Shown in pieces: positions 7,912-15,316 of a DNA stretch of 34,639 nucleotides. The position numbers were made by a program, and so were the translations under genes. This stretch comes from Actinomycetota bacterium (lineage in GTDB: Bacteria > Margulisbacteria > Marinamargulisbacteria > GCA-2716485). The first letter of the stretch is position 1; each line of letters begins with the position of its first letter. The notes under the pieces were generated by a model. That model saw nothing but the letters and a program-made list of their open reading frames with translations, searched no databases and had not been told where the DNA came from. The stretch is from contig PBBE01000053.1 in assembly GCA_002716485.1 (NCBI GenBank), forward strand, positions 1 through 34,639, written 5' to 3'.

Positions 7912-9400
7912 CTCATATCTCTTAAAGTCTTCATTTCACCTTAATGCCCCCAAAGGCAGTATTTTTCTTCACCAAAATAGCTTAGACATTATTATCTTTG
8001 ATCGAAAACAGCCTCAAAGCCCCCAACAATACTGGCGATTTAATAATGTTGACCAAGAAGCGCCCCTTCTTTTTTTAACCCGTTATTTAAGTGAGATTCA
8101 ACATGAATTATCCCATGCTCAATTTAGTTTATGTATTGCCAACGATGACATGATGATCAAATCAATCCCGATTATGTCTTCAAAACGACTCTCCCAGCAA
8201 ATTAAAATTAAATTAGGGTCTGATTTTCTATTTAATCATATTTGGAAATATCAATTTTATACGCCCACGAATAGCCCCTCGTTTGCACTTACTTATAAAA
8301 TTCATCAAAAAACCCTCAATGACTACCTTGGTGTTTTTAGGTCACTCAATTTAACCTTACGAGATATTGTTCCGTTCACCTCTGTTCTTGAAAGCACCGT
8401 TTCAAGCTGGCCAGCCACCACACTATCTGACCAAGCAACGGTTATTTCATATTGGCCTGACTCTTTTTCCCATTATCTTTACTTTTATGAGGCCTCCACA
8501 TTAACATATTCTCGACATTTAAATCACGCCACACAAATGGCCCCCCTTATTCAAGACCGCGCTGTTGATCAAAGTCATATCTTGGCTGAAATCACTCAAA
8601 CAATCGCCAATGATATTACCACGACTATGAAATATTTCCAGGAACATATTTGCATGACCCCCATTAAATCATTAATTCTATTGGGTCCGCCTACTAAACT
8701 CCAAGCCTTATCTAAACGGCTCCCTAAAACCGCAGCTATTTCAATGAATCCATTCTCAGTTCCCAATGAAAACACTGACCCTATAATAAGCAGTTCAGCC
8801 CCAAAACCATCCCCCTTTACTTTAGGGACTCACCGTTCCTTAAACCAACCTGAAACTAAATACTCTGCCTTTAACTTTACCCCTCGATTATACCGAATGT
8901 TAAAATACATGCCTTTATTTTATATAATACTTGCGCTAGGAATTGGGATTATTTTTTATATTAAGTGGAATGACCGCGCCGCACACTTAAAGGTACTTTC
9001 AAGCCTTGAGTCTCAATTAATTGAAAACCGACAATTATCCAATGCCCTGTCACCTGATTTTAATACCTACTCTTCCTTACTCAAACAAACGAATTATTTC
9101 TTATCTTTTAATGAAACTGTATCCAAATCGATCCGAGAAACCTCCTCTATCTTCCCAAAAACACTCTACTTTTTAAGTACCAACCACCCTGATCATCTAC
9201 AAATCACCAATATTACGATTAGTCACCGGCGATATTCCTTTAAAATGATTGGCTATTTCTTAGAAGCACATAAAAAGACCCTATTTCCTGCTTATGTAGA
9301 ACTACTTGAAACCTCCGGCCTGTTTACGAACCTACAATACTCCCTAATATCAAAGGACGAAATTTCTAGTTTTGAAATTACAGGAGCCCTCAAAAAATGA
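7898..9400 (+). CDS. PilM-PilN fusion (MshI/GspL-like) assembly protein
   Basis: 500-aa protein that appears to join two subunits usually made separately. Residues 1-325 have the outline of the actin-like PilM/GspL cytoplasmic domain (GSIFLHQNSLDIIIFD; RLSQQIKIKL; KSLILLGPPTKLQAL; FTLGTHRSL). Residues 326-500 begin with a PilN-like lead (FNFTPRLYRM), one transmembrane helix (337-356), a short coiled coil, and a periplasmic domain of ferredoxin-like length. In T4P/T2SS machines this part couples the cytoplasmic ATPase to the periplasmic alignment ring. It overlaps its neighbours (14 nt upstream, ATGA downstream), and the next gene is a PilO-like protein, its expected partner. The actin-like part looks degenerate, as in GspL, so ATP binding is doubtful. 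Confidence 0.65.
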   Translation: MSLFNSYLLKSSFHLNAPKGSIFLHQNSLDIIIFDRKQPQSPQQYWRFNNVDQEAPLLFLTRYLSEIQHELSHAQFSLCIANDDMMIKSIPIMSSKRLSQQIKIKLGSDFLFNHIWKYQFYTPTNSPSFALTYKIHQKTLNDYLGVFRSLNLTLRDIVPFTSVLESTVSSWPATTLSDQATVISYWPDSFSHYLYFYEASTLTYSRHLNHATQMAPLIQDRAVDQSHILAEITQTIANDITTTMKYFQEHICMTPIKSLILLGPPTKLQALSKRLPKTAAISMNPFSVPNENTDPIISSSAPKPSPFTLGTHRSLNQPETKYSAFNFTPRLYRMLKYMPLFYIILALGIGIIFYIKWNDRAAHLKVLSSLESQLIENRQLSNALSPDFNTYSSLLKQTNYFLSFNETVSKSIRETSSIFPKTLYFLSTNHPDHLQITNITISHRRYSFKMIGYFLEAHKKTLFPAYVELLETSGLFTNLQYSLISKDEISSFEITGALKK

Positions 9401-10119
9401 TACTTCCCTCTTTTAAATTTGGTATTTTAATTCGTTTTTTTCAACGTCATGTCTTTTTATTCTCACTTATTCCGGTGCTTTCAGGACTCTTAGTCTTACT
9501 GTTCTTTTTTATTCATAGTGTCATTGTGTTTCCTGTCCAAAACCGTATTTCTCAAACTGAAAAACGAATTCAAATCACCCAAAAGCACATTACTCGTATG
9601 CAAACAGCAAATGCGAAGGACGCTTATTTTAACTTAATTCAATCTCACCCCACCCTATTGGCACAGCTTAATGGCCATGAAGACCCCGCCTATATTATTT
9701 ATAATGAAGTGACACAAAACCCATTTACCGATATTACGATTGAAGATGTTAGTGTCTCTGGCGGCTATGGCTTTCATACAAGACACCGAAAACTAGTCAC
9801 CGATTTACTTATTAAATTTGAAGGCCAAGATCAGGTCAAGGCCATGAATTTACCTAAAAAAAAGCCTCGATCTGACTTCATTCTTGACCTTTATAACTTT
9901 TCAGTGGTCAACTTTACGATTAAAACCGATTCCCTTAAACAGTTAGGCGAATTTTTATTTTATTTGCCCCAACTTAGCATCCCTATCTTACATACTAATA
10001 TGCGTTTATCCTCACCTGATGAGGATGAGCCCTTTGAATTGACCATGAATTTATCTGTTATTTGTATCAATACGAGCTATGTTAAGGAACTGTTACTTGA
10101 TCTTTCGTCAAATCAATAA
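9397..10119 (+). CDS. PilO/GspM-like inner-membrane alignment protein
   Basis: 240-aa protein with a short cytoplasmic N-terminus, one transmembrane helix (about 19-45), a short coiled coil (about 46-70, QNRISQTEKRIQITQKHITR) and a mixed alpha/beta periplasmic domain. This is the architecture of PilO/GspM/MshJ, which pairs with PilN to link the inner-membrane platform to the secretin. Primary sequence in this family is poorly conserved, so the call rests on architecture and on its position directly after the PilM-PilN fusion (ATGA overlap). Its 3' end overlaps the convergent small gene by 38 nt. Confidence 0.6.
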   Translation: MILPSFKFGILIRFFQRHVFLFSLIPVLSGLLVLLFFFIHSVIVFPVQNRISQTEKRIQITQKHITRMQTANAKDAYFNLIQSHPTLLAQLNGHEDPAYIIYNEVTQNPFTDITIEDVSVSGGYGFHTRHRKLVTDLLIKFEGQDQVKAMNLPKKKPRSDFILDLYNFSVVNFTIKTDSLKQLGEFLFYLPQLSIPILHTNMRLSSPDEDEPFELTMNLSVICINTSYVKELLLDLSSNQ

Positions 10120-10525
10120 TATCCACATCATCTTTAATGTATACGTGATCAATATTTTGTTTTTTTAATTTGATATAAAAGATAACATTTCCTGCCTCTT
10201 TTTCAATACGAACAAATGAACTTTCTTCATCGTATAGCCCGCCACCACTGGGGTCTCTTAACATGGGAATATCTCCCATTGTGCGTAATTGTTGGATACT
10301 GACCTGAATCTCCTCATCTTCTGCCGGCCGATCGATCCAGCCCTCATAAAATCCCAGTTGAATAACGCTGGTAATCTTAGTGGCATTATAGACATGTAAT
10401 TGTTTTTCAATATTATCTTGATAACTGGCATAACTAATATATAAACCGGCACTCAACAACGCGGTAAGACCGGCTGTATGATAAGAGGCCCTTAACATAT
10501 CTACAAATGATGACACCACACTCAT
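10082..10525 (-). CDS. Small membrane-anchored protein of the pilus locus (possible atypical pseudopilin)
   Basis: 147-aa protein of unknown family. It has one N-terminal hydrophobic stretch (residues about 17-34, AGLTALLSAGLYISYASY) followed by an amphipathic, charged segment, then a soluble domain with acidic patches. The arrangement resembles a pilin stalk, and a Gly directly precedes the hydrophobic stretch, but position 5 after that Gly is Leu and the consensus is weak. It lies 64 nt downstream of a clear GspG-like gene on the same strand and is probably co-transcribed with it. Its last 38 nt overlap the 3' end of the PilO-like gene on the other strand. A role in the pilus machine is inferred from context only. 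Confidence 0.5.
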   Translation of the reverse strand: MSVVSSFVDMLRASYHTAGLTALLSAGLYISYASYQDNIEKQLHVYNATKITSVIQLGFYEGWIDRPAEDEEIQVSIQQLRTMGDIPMLRDPSGGGLYDEESSFVRIEKEAGNVIFYIKLKKQNIDHVYIKDDVDIIDLTKDQVTVP

Positions 10526-10589
10526 ACTTTAGACATACCCACTTCTGGGTTGACTTAAACATTGATAAATACTGGTAAATAAGTAAGGC

Positions 10590-11354
10590 TTAGGTCCCTG
10601 AAGCCCGTTGAACCTGAGGATTGGAATGGGCAAATAACTGCCATTGATCTGTATTGGAATCATAGTCATAATGCCAATCCACGACCTCTTCCGTTCGTGA
10701 TTGCTTTGAGCGCTCTTTGGTATACGGATCATTGGGAATTTCATCTAAAAATTGTTGATCTACTAACTCCGTTAAATTACTCGGGTAATACCCAAATACA
10801 GATTGATATTGGGCCAGGGCATGCTGCATAATAATCATGCTGGCATTTAAGCTTTTTTGACTAGGGTACTGACTTACAAAAATAGATCTCTCCATTTCTA
10901 AGCCCTCATTATGAATCAGCTTAATACTCACTTTTTTAATGCGACTTCCCCCGGTCCCGCTGGCAGTATTAATGTCTGAGACTTGTAACCCGTCATTTGT
11001 TAACGTATAAAACTGACTTTGGATTTGGCCCTGTTTAATGGGGAGCCCAGCCATATCCTTTGCCCACATTACAGCTGGATCTAAGGGGCTATCATATAAG
11101 GGCTGATCGGTATTGATATCCCCAGACCAATACCCAATGGTTTTAATCTGAGCTATTTTTTTTTGGATTTGGGTCTCTAATAATACATAGTGGTCCATGT
11201 GATTCAATTTATTTAACACATAGCTACTGGAAGAAAAAATAACCGCCCACACCATTAAGACCATCCCCACTAAAAAGCCAAAATCTATTAATGTTACGCC
11301 TTGATTTCTATTCATGGCATTCAAAATTAAGTCTTTTAGATTCGCCCGTCTCAT
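10590..11354 (-). CDS. GspG-like pseudopilin with Asp at position 5
   Basis: 254-aa pseudopilin. A leader ending NRNQG precedes VTLIDFGFLVGMVLMVWAV, so the prepilin peptidase site is intact while the usual Glu5 is replaced by Asp. The C-terminal part (about 165-254) carries the GspG/major pseudopilin signature: a helix with ALAQYQSVFGYYPSNLTELV, then DEIPNDPYTKE and a Trp-Tyr strand (DWHYDYDSNTDQWQLF), the region that binds calcium in GspG. It is longer than typical GspG (about 140 aa) because of an inserted middle domain. The start at 11354 is supported by AAGGAG 5 nt upstream; an in-frame ATG 13 codons later would give a 6-residue leader and is a possible alternative. Confidence 0.8.
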   Translation of the reverse strand: MRRANLKDLILNAMNRNQGVTLIDFGFLVGMVLMVWAVIFSSSSYVLNKLNHMDHYVLLETQIQKKIAQIKTIGYWSGDINTDQPLYDSPLDPAVMWAKDMAGLPIKQGQIQSQFYTLTNDGLQVSDINTASGTGGSRIKKVSIKLIHNEGLEMERSIFVSQYPSQKSLNASMIIMQHALAQYQSVFGYYPSNLTELVDQQFLDEIPNDPYTKERSKQSRTEEVVDWHYDYDSNTDQWQLFAHSNPQVQRASGT

Positions 11355-11453
11355 ATGTACTCCTTATTGTTAAGGATACTGGATTATTAATGAATTGCAA
11401 CTTTTTATTTGACCCAATTTCGCCTTAAGAGCCCTTTATATATTTTTATACCT

Positions 11454-11481
11454 TTGAGCTTGGCTTAGAACCCATTATAAT
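11454..11481 (+). promoter_or_regulatory. Putative sigma70-type promoter of the TSUP/rmlC/hydrolase operon
   Basis: TTGAGC (11454-11459), a 16-bp spacer and a perfect TATAAT (11476-11481) lie 21 nt before the ATG at 11503, inside the divergent gap after the GspG-like gene. Confidence 0.55.
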
Positions 11482-11502
11482 GGTCATGAAAGTAGGTAAC
11501 GA

Positions 11503-11850
11503 ATGGCAATTGTTTTTTTGGGACTTTTAACCGGTATTTTTAGTGGCATTGTGGGAATTGGTGGTGGCTTAATTTTGGTCCCAGCATTGACCTTAATTTT
11601 TGGGCTTAGCCAGCACGTCTCCCAAGGCACCACTTTGGCCATGATGGTTCCTCCAGTGGGTATTTTGGCGGCATGGACCTATTACCAACACGGTCATGTC
11701 AATATTAAAGTCGCCCTTCTTTTAATTTTAGGCTTTGTGTTTGGGGGGCTTATCGGGGCCAAGATTGCAGTTCAGTTACCCGTCCTTTTATTACGAAAAT
11801 TATTTGCGGCCCTTTTAATTGTTAGTGGCATTTATATGATGGTCAAATAA
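11503..11850 (+). CDS. Half-size TSUP (TauE/SafE, DUF81) membrane permease
   Basis: 115-aa integral membrane protein with the N-terminal signature of the TSUP family (LLTGIFSGIVGIGGGLILVPAL, here residues 8-29), followed by about three more hydrophobic helices and the repeat-type ending KLFAALLIVSGIYMM. The family exports or imports sulfite, sulfonates or other small anions; the substrate here is unknown. Full-length members have about 250 residues formed from two repeats, while this one has a single repeat. Short members exist and are thought to act as dimers. It is 3 nt upstream of the epimerase gene and probably in one transcript with it. Confidence 0.85.
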   Translation: MAIVFLGLLTGIFSGIVGIGGGLILVPALTLIFGLSQHVSQGTTLAMMVPPVGILAAWTYYQHGHVNIKVALLLILGFVFGGLIGAKIAVQLPVLLLRKLFAALLIVSGIYMMVK

Positions 11851-11853
11851 ATC

Positions 11854-12396
11854 ATGAAATTTATCCCCACCGACATTCAGGATGTGATCATTATTGAACC
11901 CCAGGTCTTTGGGGATGAACGGGGTGCCTTTTGGGAATGCTATCATCAACGCAAATTTCATCAGGCGGGTATCACAACGAATTTTATTCAAGATAATCAT
12001 AGTACCTCTGTCCAAGGAACCTTACGTGGCCTTCATTTTCAAACGACTCCTTATGCCCAATCCAAGTTAGTCAGAGCCATTTCAGGTGAGATTTTTGATG
12101 TGGCTGTGGACCTTCGTTCAGGCTCAGAGACCTATGGCCATTGGGTCTCCTGTCATTTATCCAGTGAAAATAAGCGCATGCTCTTTATCCCTCAAGGCTT
12201 TGCCCATGGCTTTTATGTCCTGAGCCCTGAGGCCCAAGTCCACTATAAATGTGATGCCCTGTACCACCCTGATGCGGACCGATGTGTAAAGTGGGACGAC
12301 ACTAATATTGCCATCGATTGGCCCCTATTAGCCCCCCCCATTGTATCTGCTAAAGATCAAGCGGGACAGGCATTATCGGCCATTCAAGCCCAATGA
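11854..12396 (+). CDS. rfbC: dTDP-4-dehydrorhamnose 3,5-epimerase (RmlC)
   Basis: Cytosolic cupin enzyme that epimerises C3 and C5 of dTDP-4-keto-6-deoxyglucose, the third step of dTDP-L-rhamnose synthesis for surface polysaccharide. Visible landmarks are ERGAFWECY (22-30), FIQDNHSTSVQGTLRGLHFQ (44-63) with the catalytic His at 61, the cupin segment IFDVAVDLRSGS, FIPQGFAHGFYVLS and the closing VKWDDTNIAIDWP with the Asp expected in the active-site dyad. At 180 aa it has normal length. The rest of the rml pathway (A, B, D) is not in this window. Members acting on related dTDP-sugars look alike, so the exact product is not certain. It overlaps the next gene by ATGA. Confidence 0.93.
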   Translation: MKFIPTDIQDVIIIEPQVFGDERGAFWECYHQRKFHQAGITTNFIQDNHSTSVQGTLRGLHFQTTPYAQSKLVRAISGEIFDVAVDLRSGSETYGHWVSCHLSSENKRMLFIPQGFAHGFYVLSPEAQVHYKCDALYHPDADRCVKWDDTNIAIDWPLLAPPIVSAKDQAGQALSAIQAQ

Positions 12397-13307
12397 GTGC
12401 TATGAAGCCCACCTACTATCAAATGAGTGACCAAAGTAAGCTTGCGAGCTATTTTTGGGGCGCTAAGGGCACGCCACGTGGGGTATTGCTAATTGTGCAT
12501 GGCATGATGGAACATGCCCAGCGATATGATGAATTTGCCCTCTATTTAACCCAACAGCATTATCATGTGCTGGCCTTTGATCTTCGTGTTCATGGCCAAA
12601 GTGTCCCGGCACCTCAATTAGGTCAACTGGCCCCGCCAGTCAACTGGACCCACTTTTGCCAAGATATTCATTTTTTTTATAATCACATCCAAACCAGCTA
12701 TCCAGACTTGCCTATTATTTTGATGGGCCATAGCTTTGGCTCTTATTTGGTTCAACAGTTCTGTCAGGAGTTTGAGCCTCGCTTGGCAGGCCTCCTCTTA
12801 TCCGGCACCTCTTTCCAAGCGCCCTTTCTGACCCGGGTTGGGGCCGCTGTGGCCCAATTAATGGGACTGTTTCAACCCAAGAATCAGCCCTCTAAGTTGT
12901 TACACGCCTTGGTCTTTTCGCCCTATAACCGGCCTTTTAGGCCCAATCGCAGTCCCTTAGATTGGTTATCAGCCAACCCTGACAATGTGGACCGATATAT
13001 CAAGGACCCGCTTTGTGGCGTCCCTTGTTCTATTTACTTTTTTCAGACCCTTTTTAAGGGCCTTTCTAACTTATACGCTGGCTTATCCAAGCGACCTTTT
13101 CCGCCCCAATGTCCGGTTTTGATCATGACGGGTGAGCAGGACAGTCATGCTACTGACCTTCATCGCTTATATGACTATTATGAGGCCCATAGCCCCTCTT
13201 TACAGGTTCACTGCTACCCTGAGGCTAGACACGAGCTGTTACATGAGCATATTAAAGATACTGTTTATATGGATATTTCGAAGTGGCTTACTCAGGTGAC
13301 GACTTAA
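12393..13307 (+). CDS. Alpha/beta hydrolase, lysophospholipase / monoacylglycerol lipase-like
   Basis: 304-aa soluble serine hydrolase of the PldB/Hydrolase_4 family. The HG motif VHGMMEHAQRYDEFA (35-49), the DLRVHGQS segment (63-70), nucleophile elbow GHSFGS with Ser114, Asp in MTGEQDSH (Asp250) and His in EARHELLHE (His280) make a complete catalytic triad. Such enzymes cleave acyl esters of lysophospholipids or monoglycerides; the substrate cannot be told from sequence. There is no signal peptide, so it should act in the cytoplasm. It is translationally coupled to rfbC (ATGA), and its 3' end overlaps the convergent mannosyltransferase gene by 20 nt. Confidence 0.88.
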   Translation: MSAMKPTYYQMSDQSKLASYFWGAKGTPRGVLLIVHGMMEHAQRYDEFALYLTQQHYHVLAFDLRVHGQSVPAPQLGQLAPPVNWTHFCQDIHFFYNHIQTSYPDLPIILMGHSFGSYLVQQFCQEFEPRLAGLLLSGTSFQAPFLTRVGAAVAQLMGLFQPKNQPSKLLHALVFSPYNRPFRPNRSPLDWLSANPDNVDRYIKDPLCGVPCSIYFFQTLFKGLSNLYAGLSKRPFPPQCPVLIMTGEQDSHATDLHRLYDYYEAHSPSLQVHCYPEARHELLHEHIKDTVYMDISKWLTQVTT

Positions 13308-14796
13308 TTTTTTTACTTGAAAAACGGTCATCAATTTTGGGTTGAAAAATCTCATAGCCATAGTTGCTAGGCATAACACTCTCACTTGGATGCTCCCGCC
13401 GGCCCAACTTTTTGAAACGGGTTGTTGCCACAGTTGAAAACTGAGCGGTAAACTGGACCTGTTTTCTGACCAGCAAATAGTCGGCTATTTGATGAATATC
13501 CCAGTCGGGATGAATCCCCAAATGATTATTTAAAATCAACGGTTTTTGATGATGCAAATAATAAAACCCACCGGTCATATGCCAAGGATCTGAAAGATCA
13601 ACCAAGGCATTTAAGCTGGGGTCATTAGATAGCTCACGATAGATGGTCAAACTAGGGTCCGTCCATAATAAAGGCCACTTATATATCTGCCCTTGACCAG
13701 GAATTTGGCTCAAAAGGCCCAGTAGATTGGCCAGAACCAACCAAGCAATTAGACATTTTGACCATAAACCCGCATAAAGGTCTTGGTCACGGGTCTCTAA
13801 AAACCGATCGATTTGCACGCTGATTAGGAGCAACATAAACGGAATCATCGGGATCATAAAGCGATATTCTTTATGGCCAATCAAACTATGACTCAGTAGA
13901 ATCGTCATCATGACTAAAAAAGGGAGTTTGGCCTGTCTAAACTGCTGCATGCCCGCAAATATACTTACACTAAATAGCCCCAAAGAGCCGATCATGATCC
14001 AGGTTAAGTAACTTAAGGGCCGATGGGTCCCAAAAATAGCGGCCACTTGATGGCCCAGATTAAAGCCAATGTTATTGATTGTAGATGCCCACCAAGTGCC
14101 CCAAGTCAGATGGTCTAATGCGCCTGATAACAACACTGCCGTACCGAGCCCAATACCGAGCATACGAGAAAGTCGCTGTCGGTCTTGCCAATAATCCATG
14201 GCCAAAATTAGGATCACGACAGGAAACAACTGGATCCGAAACACCAAGCTTAGACCTAAAAATAGCCCTTGAAACACTTGGCTTTTAGGCCCTTGATAGG
14301 CACGCAGCCCTAAGGCAGCGATTAAGACCGCCATCCCCAAACATTCCGATAAACTTCGATGGGCCACATAAATTAACTCATACCAGGTGCTCGTTAAAAG
14401 TAAGGCAATAATCGCTGCACGGTGACTGGCGATGGTCTTGGTGTATGAATAGATCCCCCAAGGCACCACTAATGAAATGGCCGATAAATAGAGTTTGGTC
14501 AGGGGAATATAAATATCTGGTCGACCCAAATGTAAAAGTTTACTAACCCATAAAGGGACACTCACTAAGCCTGGTAATAGCCAAGACCGGGTCCCAAATC
14601 GAAATTCCCAAGGAATAATACCGTTCCCAAACACCCAGCGATGGGCCTGTTCGAGGGCTTGAAATAGCTCGTCAGGATGATAAATATGATCGGTAAACAG
14701 GGCAACCGCGGCCCTTATCATCAAAGCACCGATTAAAACGAGCGGTAGAACTATTTTTTTTGGGCTAATTCTCATGACAGTGATATGTTCTATCAT
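13288..14796 (-). CDS. GT22-family (Alg9/PIG-B-like) polyprenyl-linked mannosyltransferase
   Basis: 502-aa polytopic membrane glycosyltransferase of the GT-C fold. The N-terminal loop carries the GT22 signature HPDELFQALEQAH (40-52), GNGIIPWEFRFGTRSWLLPG (57-76), and a second family motif SHSLIGHKEYRFMIPMIPF (302-320). About 9-10 hydrophobic helices follow. The acidic pair in HPDE is the expected catalytic site. GT22 enzymes are known mainly from eukaryotic GPI-anchor and N-glycan synthesis, and bacterial members are sporadic. In bacteria they would use a lipid-linked sugar donor to decorate a surface glycan. It is a single gene on the minus strand; the start may be the ATG at 14796 or the Met 7 codons later. 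Confidence 0.85.
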   Translation of the reverse strand: MIEHITVMRISPKKIVLPLVLIGALMIRAAVALFTDHIYHPDELFQALEQAHRWVFGNGIIPWEFRFGTRSWLLPGLVSVPLWVSKLLHLGRPDIYIPLTKLYLSAISLVVPWGIYSYTKTIASHRAAIIALLLTSTWYELIYVAHRSLSECLGMAVLIAALGLRAYQGPKSQVFQGLFLGLSLVFRIQLFPVVILILAMDYWQDRQRLSRMLGIGLGTAVLLSGALDHLTWGTWWASTINNIGFNLGHQVAAIFGTHRPLSYLTWIMIGSLGLFSVSIFAGMQQFRQAKLPFLVMMTILLSHSLIGHKEYRFMIPMIPFMLLLISVQIDRFLETRDQDLYAGLWSKCLIAWLVLANLLGLLSQIPGQGQIYKWPLLWTDPSLTIYRELSNDPSLNALVDLSDPWHMTGGFYYLHHQKPLILNNHLGIHPDWDIHQIADYLLVRKQVQFTAQFSTVATTRFKKLGRREHPSESVMPSNYGYEIFQPKIDDRFSSKKIKSSPE

Positions 14797-14863
14797 ACGT
14801 TAATCTTAACTAGGAATACAAGTATTTCACTCTATTTTGATACCCCCTTACTCAGATTAGGGG

Positions 14864-14892
14864 TTGCCTTTATTTAATGATATGATTATTAA
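14864..14892 (+). promoter_or_regulatory. Putative promoter giving a nearly leaderless transcript
   Basis: TTGCCT (14864-14869), a 17-bp spacer and TATTAA (14887-14892) end only 3 nt before the ATG at 14896. An alternative -10, TATGAT (14881-14886), is poorly spaced. No Shine-Dalgarno sequence is visible before the gene. Confidence 0.35.
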
Positions 14893-14895
14893 GTA

Positions 14896-15204
14896 ATGGA
14901 ACCAAATCAATTTAGCTCTCTTCAAAATGCCATTAAGGTCTTGGCGGATCGCGGATTCACTGAGTCGATTATTTGTGACGAAAACGGGGCCCGCTTTGCC
15001 GATGACGATGCCCTTATTGAGCCCTCTCAGATCCGAATTGTGGATTATCATCGGGTTGAGGCGGACTCTGATGCCGATGACCGATGCATGGTCTATGCCT
15101 TGGAAAGTGAGTCTGGACGAAAAGGGGTCCTTGTTAACTCGCCAGGCATGTATTCTGATACAAATATCAATGCTTTTTTAAAACAACTGGAGACCCCCTC
15201 CTAA
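14896..15204 (+). CDS. Small conserved protein of the family often labelled 'phosphoribosylpyrophosphate synthetase'
   Basis: 102-aa soluble protein. It matches from memory the pattern of a family of about 100 residues common in Bacteroidetes: an N-terminal helix (SLQNAIKVLADRGFT), a strand IRIVDYHRVEADSD, then DDRCMVYALESESGRKGVLVN and a closing GMYSD...FLKQL. Databases often call this family phosphoribosylpyrophosphate synthetase, but it has none of the PRPP-synthetase motifs and no known activity, so that name should not be trusted. No ribosome site is seen upstream; a promoter-like -10 lies just before the ATG, so it may be translated from a leaderless mRNA. It precedes aspS with its own gap and candidate promoter in between. 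Confidence 0.7.
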   Translation: MEPNQFSSLQNAIKVLADRGFTESIICDENGARFADDDALIEPSQIRIVDYHRVEADSDADDRCMVYALESESGRKGVLVNSPGMYSDTNINAFLKQLETPS

Positions 15205-15245
15205 GCCACTGTTTATTTTTAAGTGGCCCTTTATCACTGTATTCC

Positions 15246-15274
15246 TTGCCTGAAAAGGGGGCTTGTAGTAGTAT
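15246..15274 (+). promoter_or_regulatory. aspS: Putative promoter of aspS
   Basis: TTGCCT (15246-15251), a 17-bp spacer and TAGTAT (15269-15274) lie about 42 nt before the aspS ATG. The same TTGCCT hexamer begins the candidate promoter of the preceding gene. Confidence 0.4.
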
Positions 15275-15316
15275 TGAGACTAGTTAATTTTTTTTGAAAT
15301 TTTTTAGGAGTATCAC

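Noticed and set aside
10529-10744. 71-codon minus frame next to the small pilus-locus gene
   Set aside because: Mostly overlaps the GspG-like gene in another frame; the 64-nt gap itself shows only a weak 5-bp hairpin.
14896-15204. Name phosphoribosylpyrophosphate synthetase for the 102-aa protein
   Set aside because: No PRPP-synthetase motif is present and the protein is a third of the size; the label is a likely database misnomer.
15205-15227. Possible terminator hairpin after the 102-aa gene
   Set aside because: Only a 6-bp GCCACT/AGTGGC stem with an 11-nt loop and no proper T-run; too weak to call.
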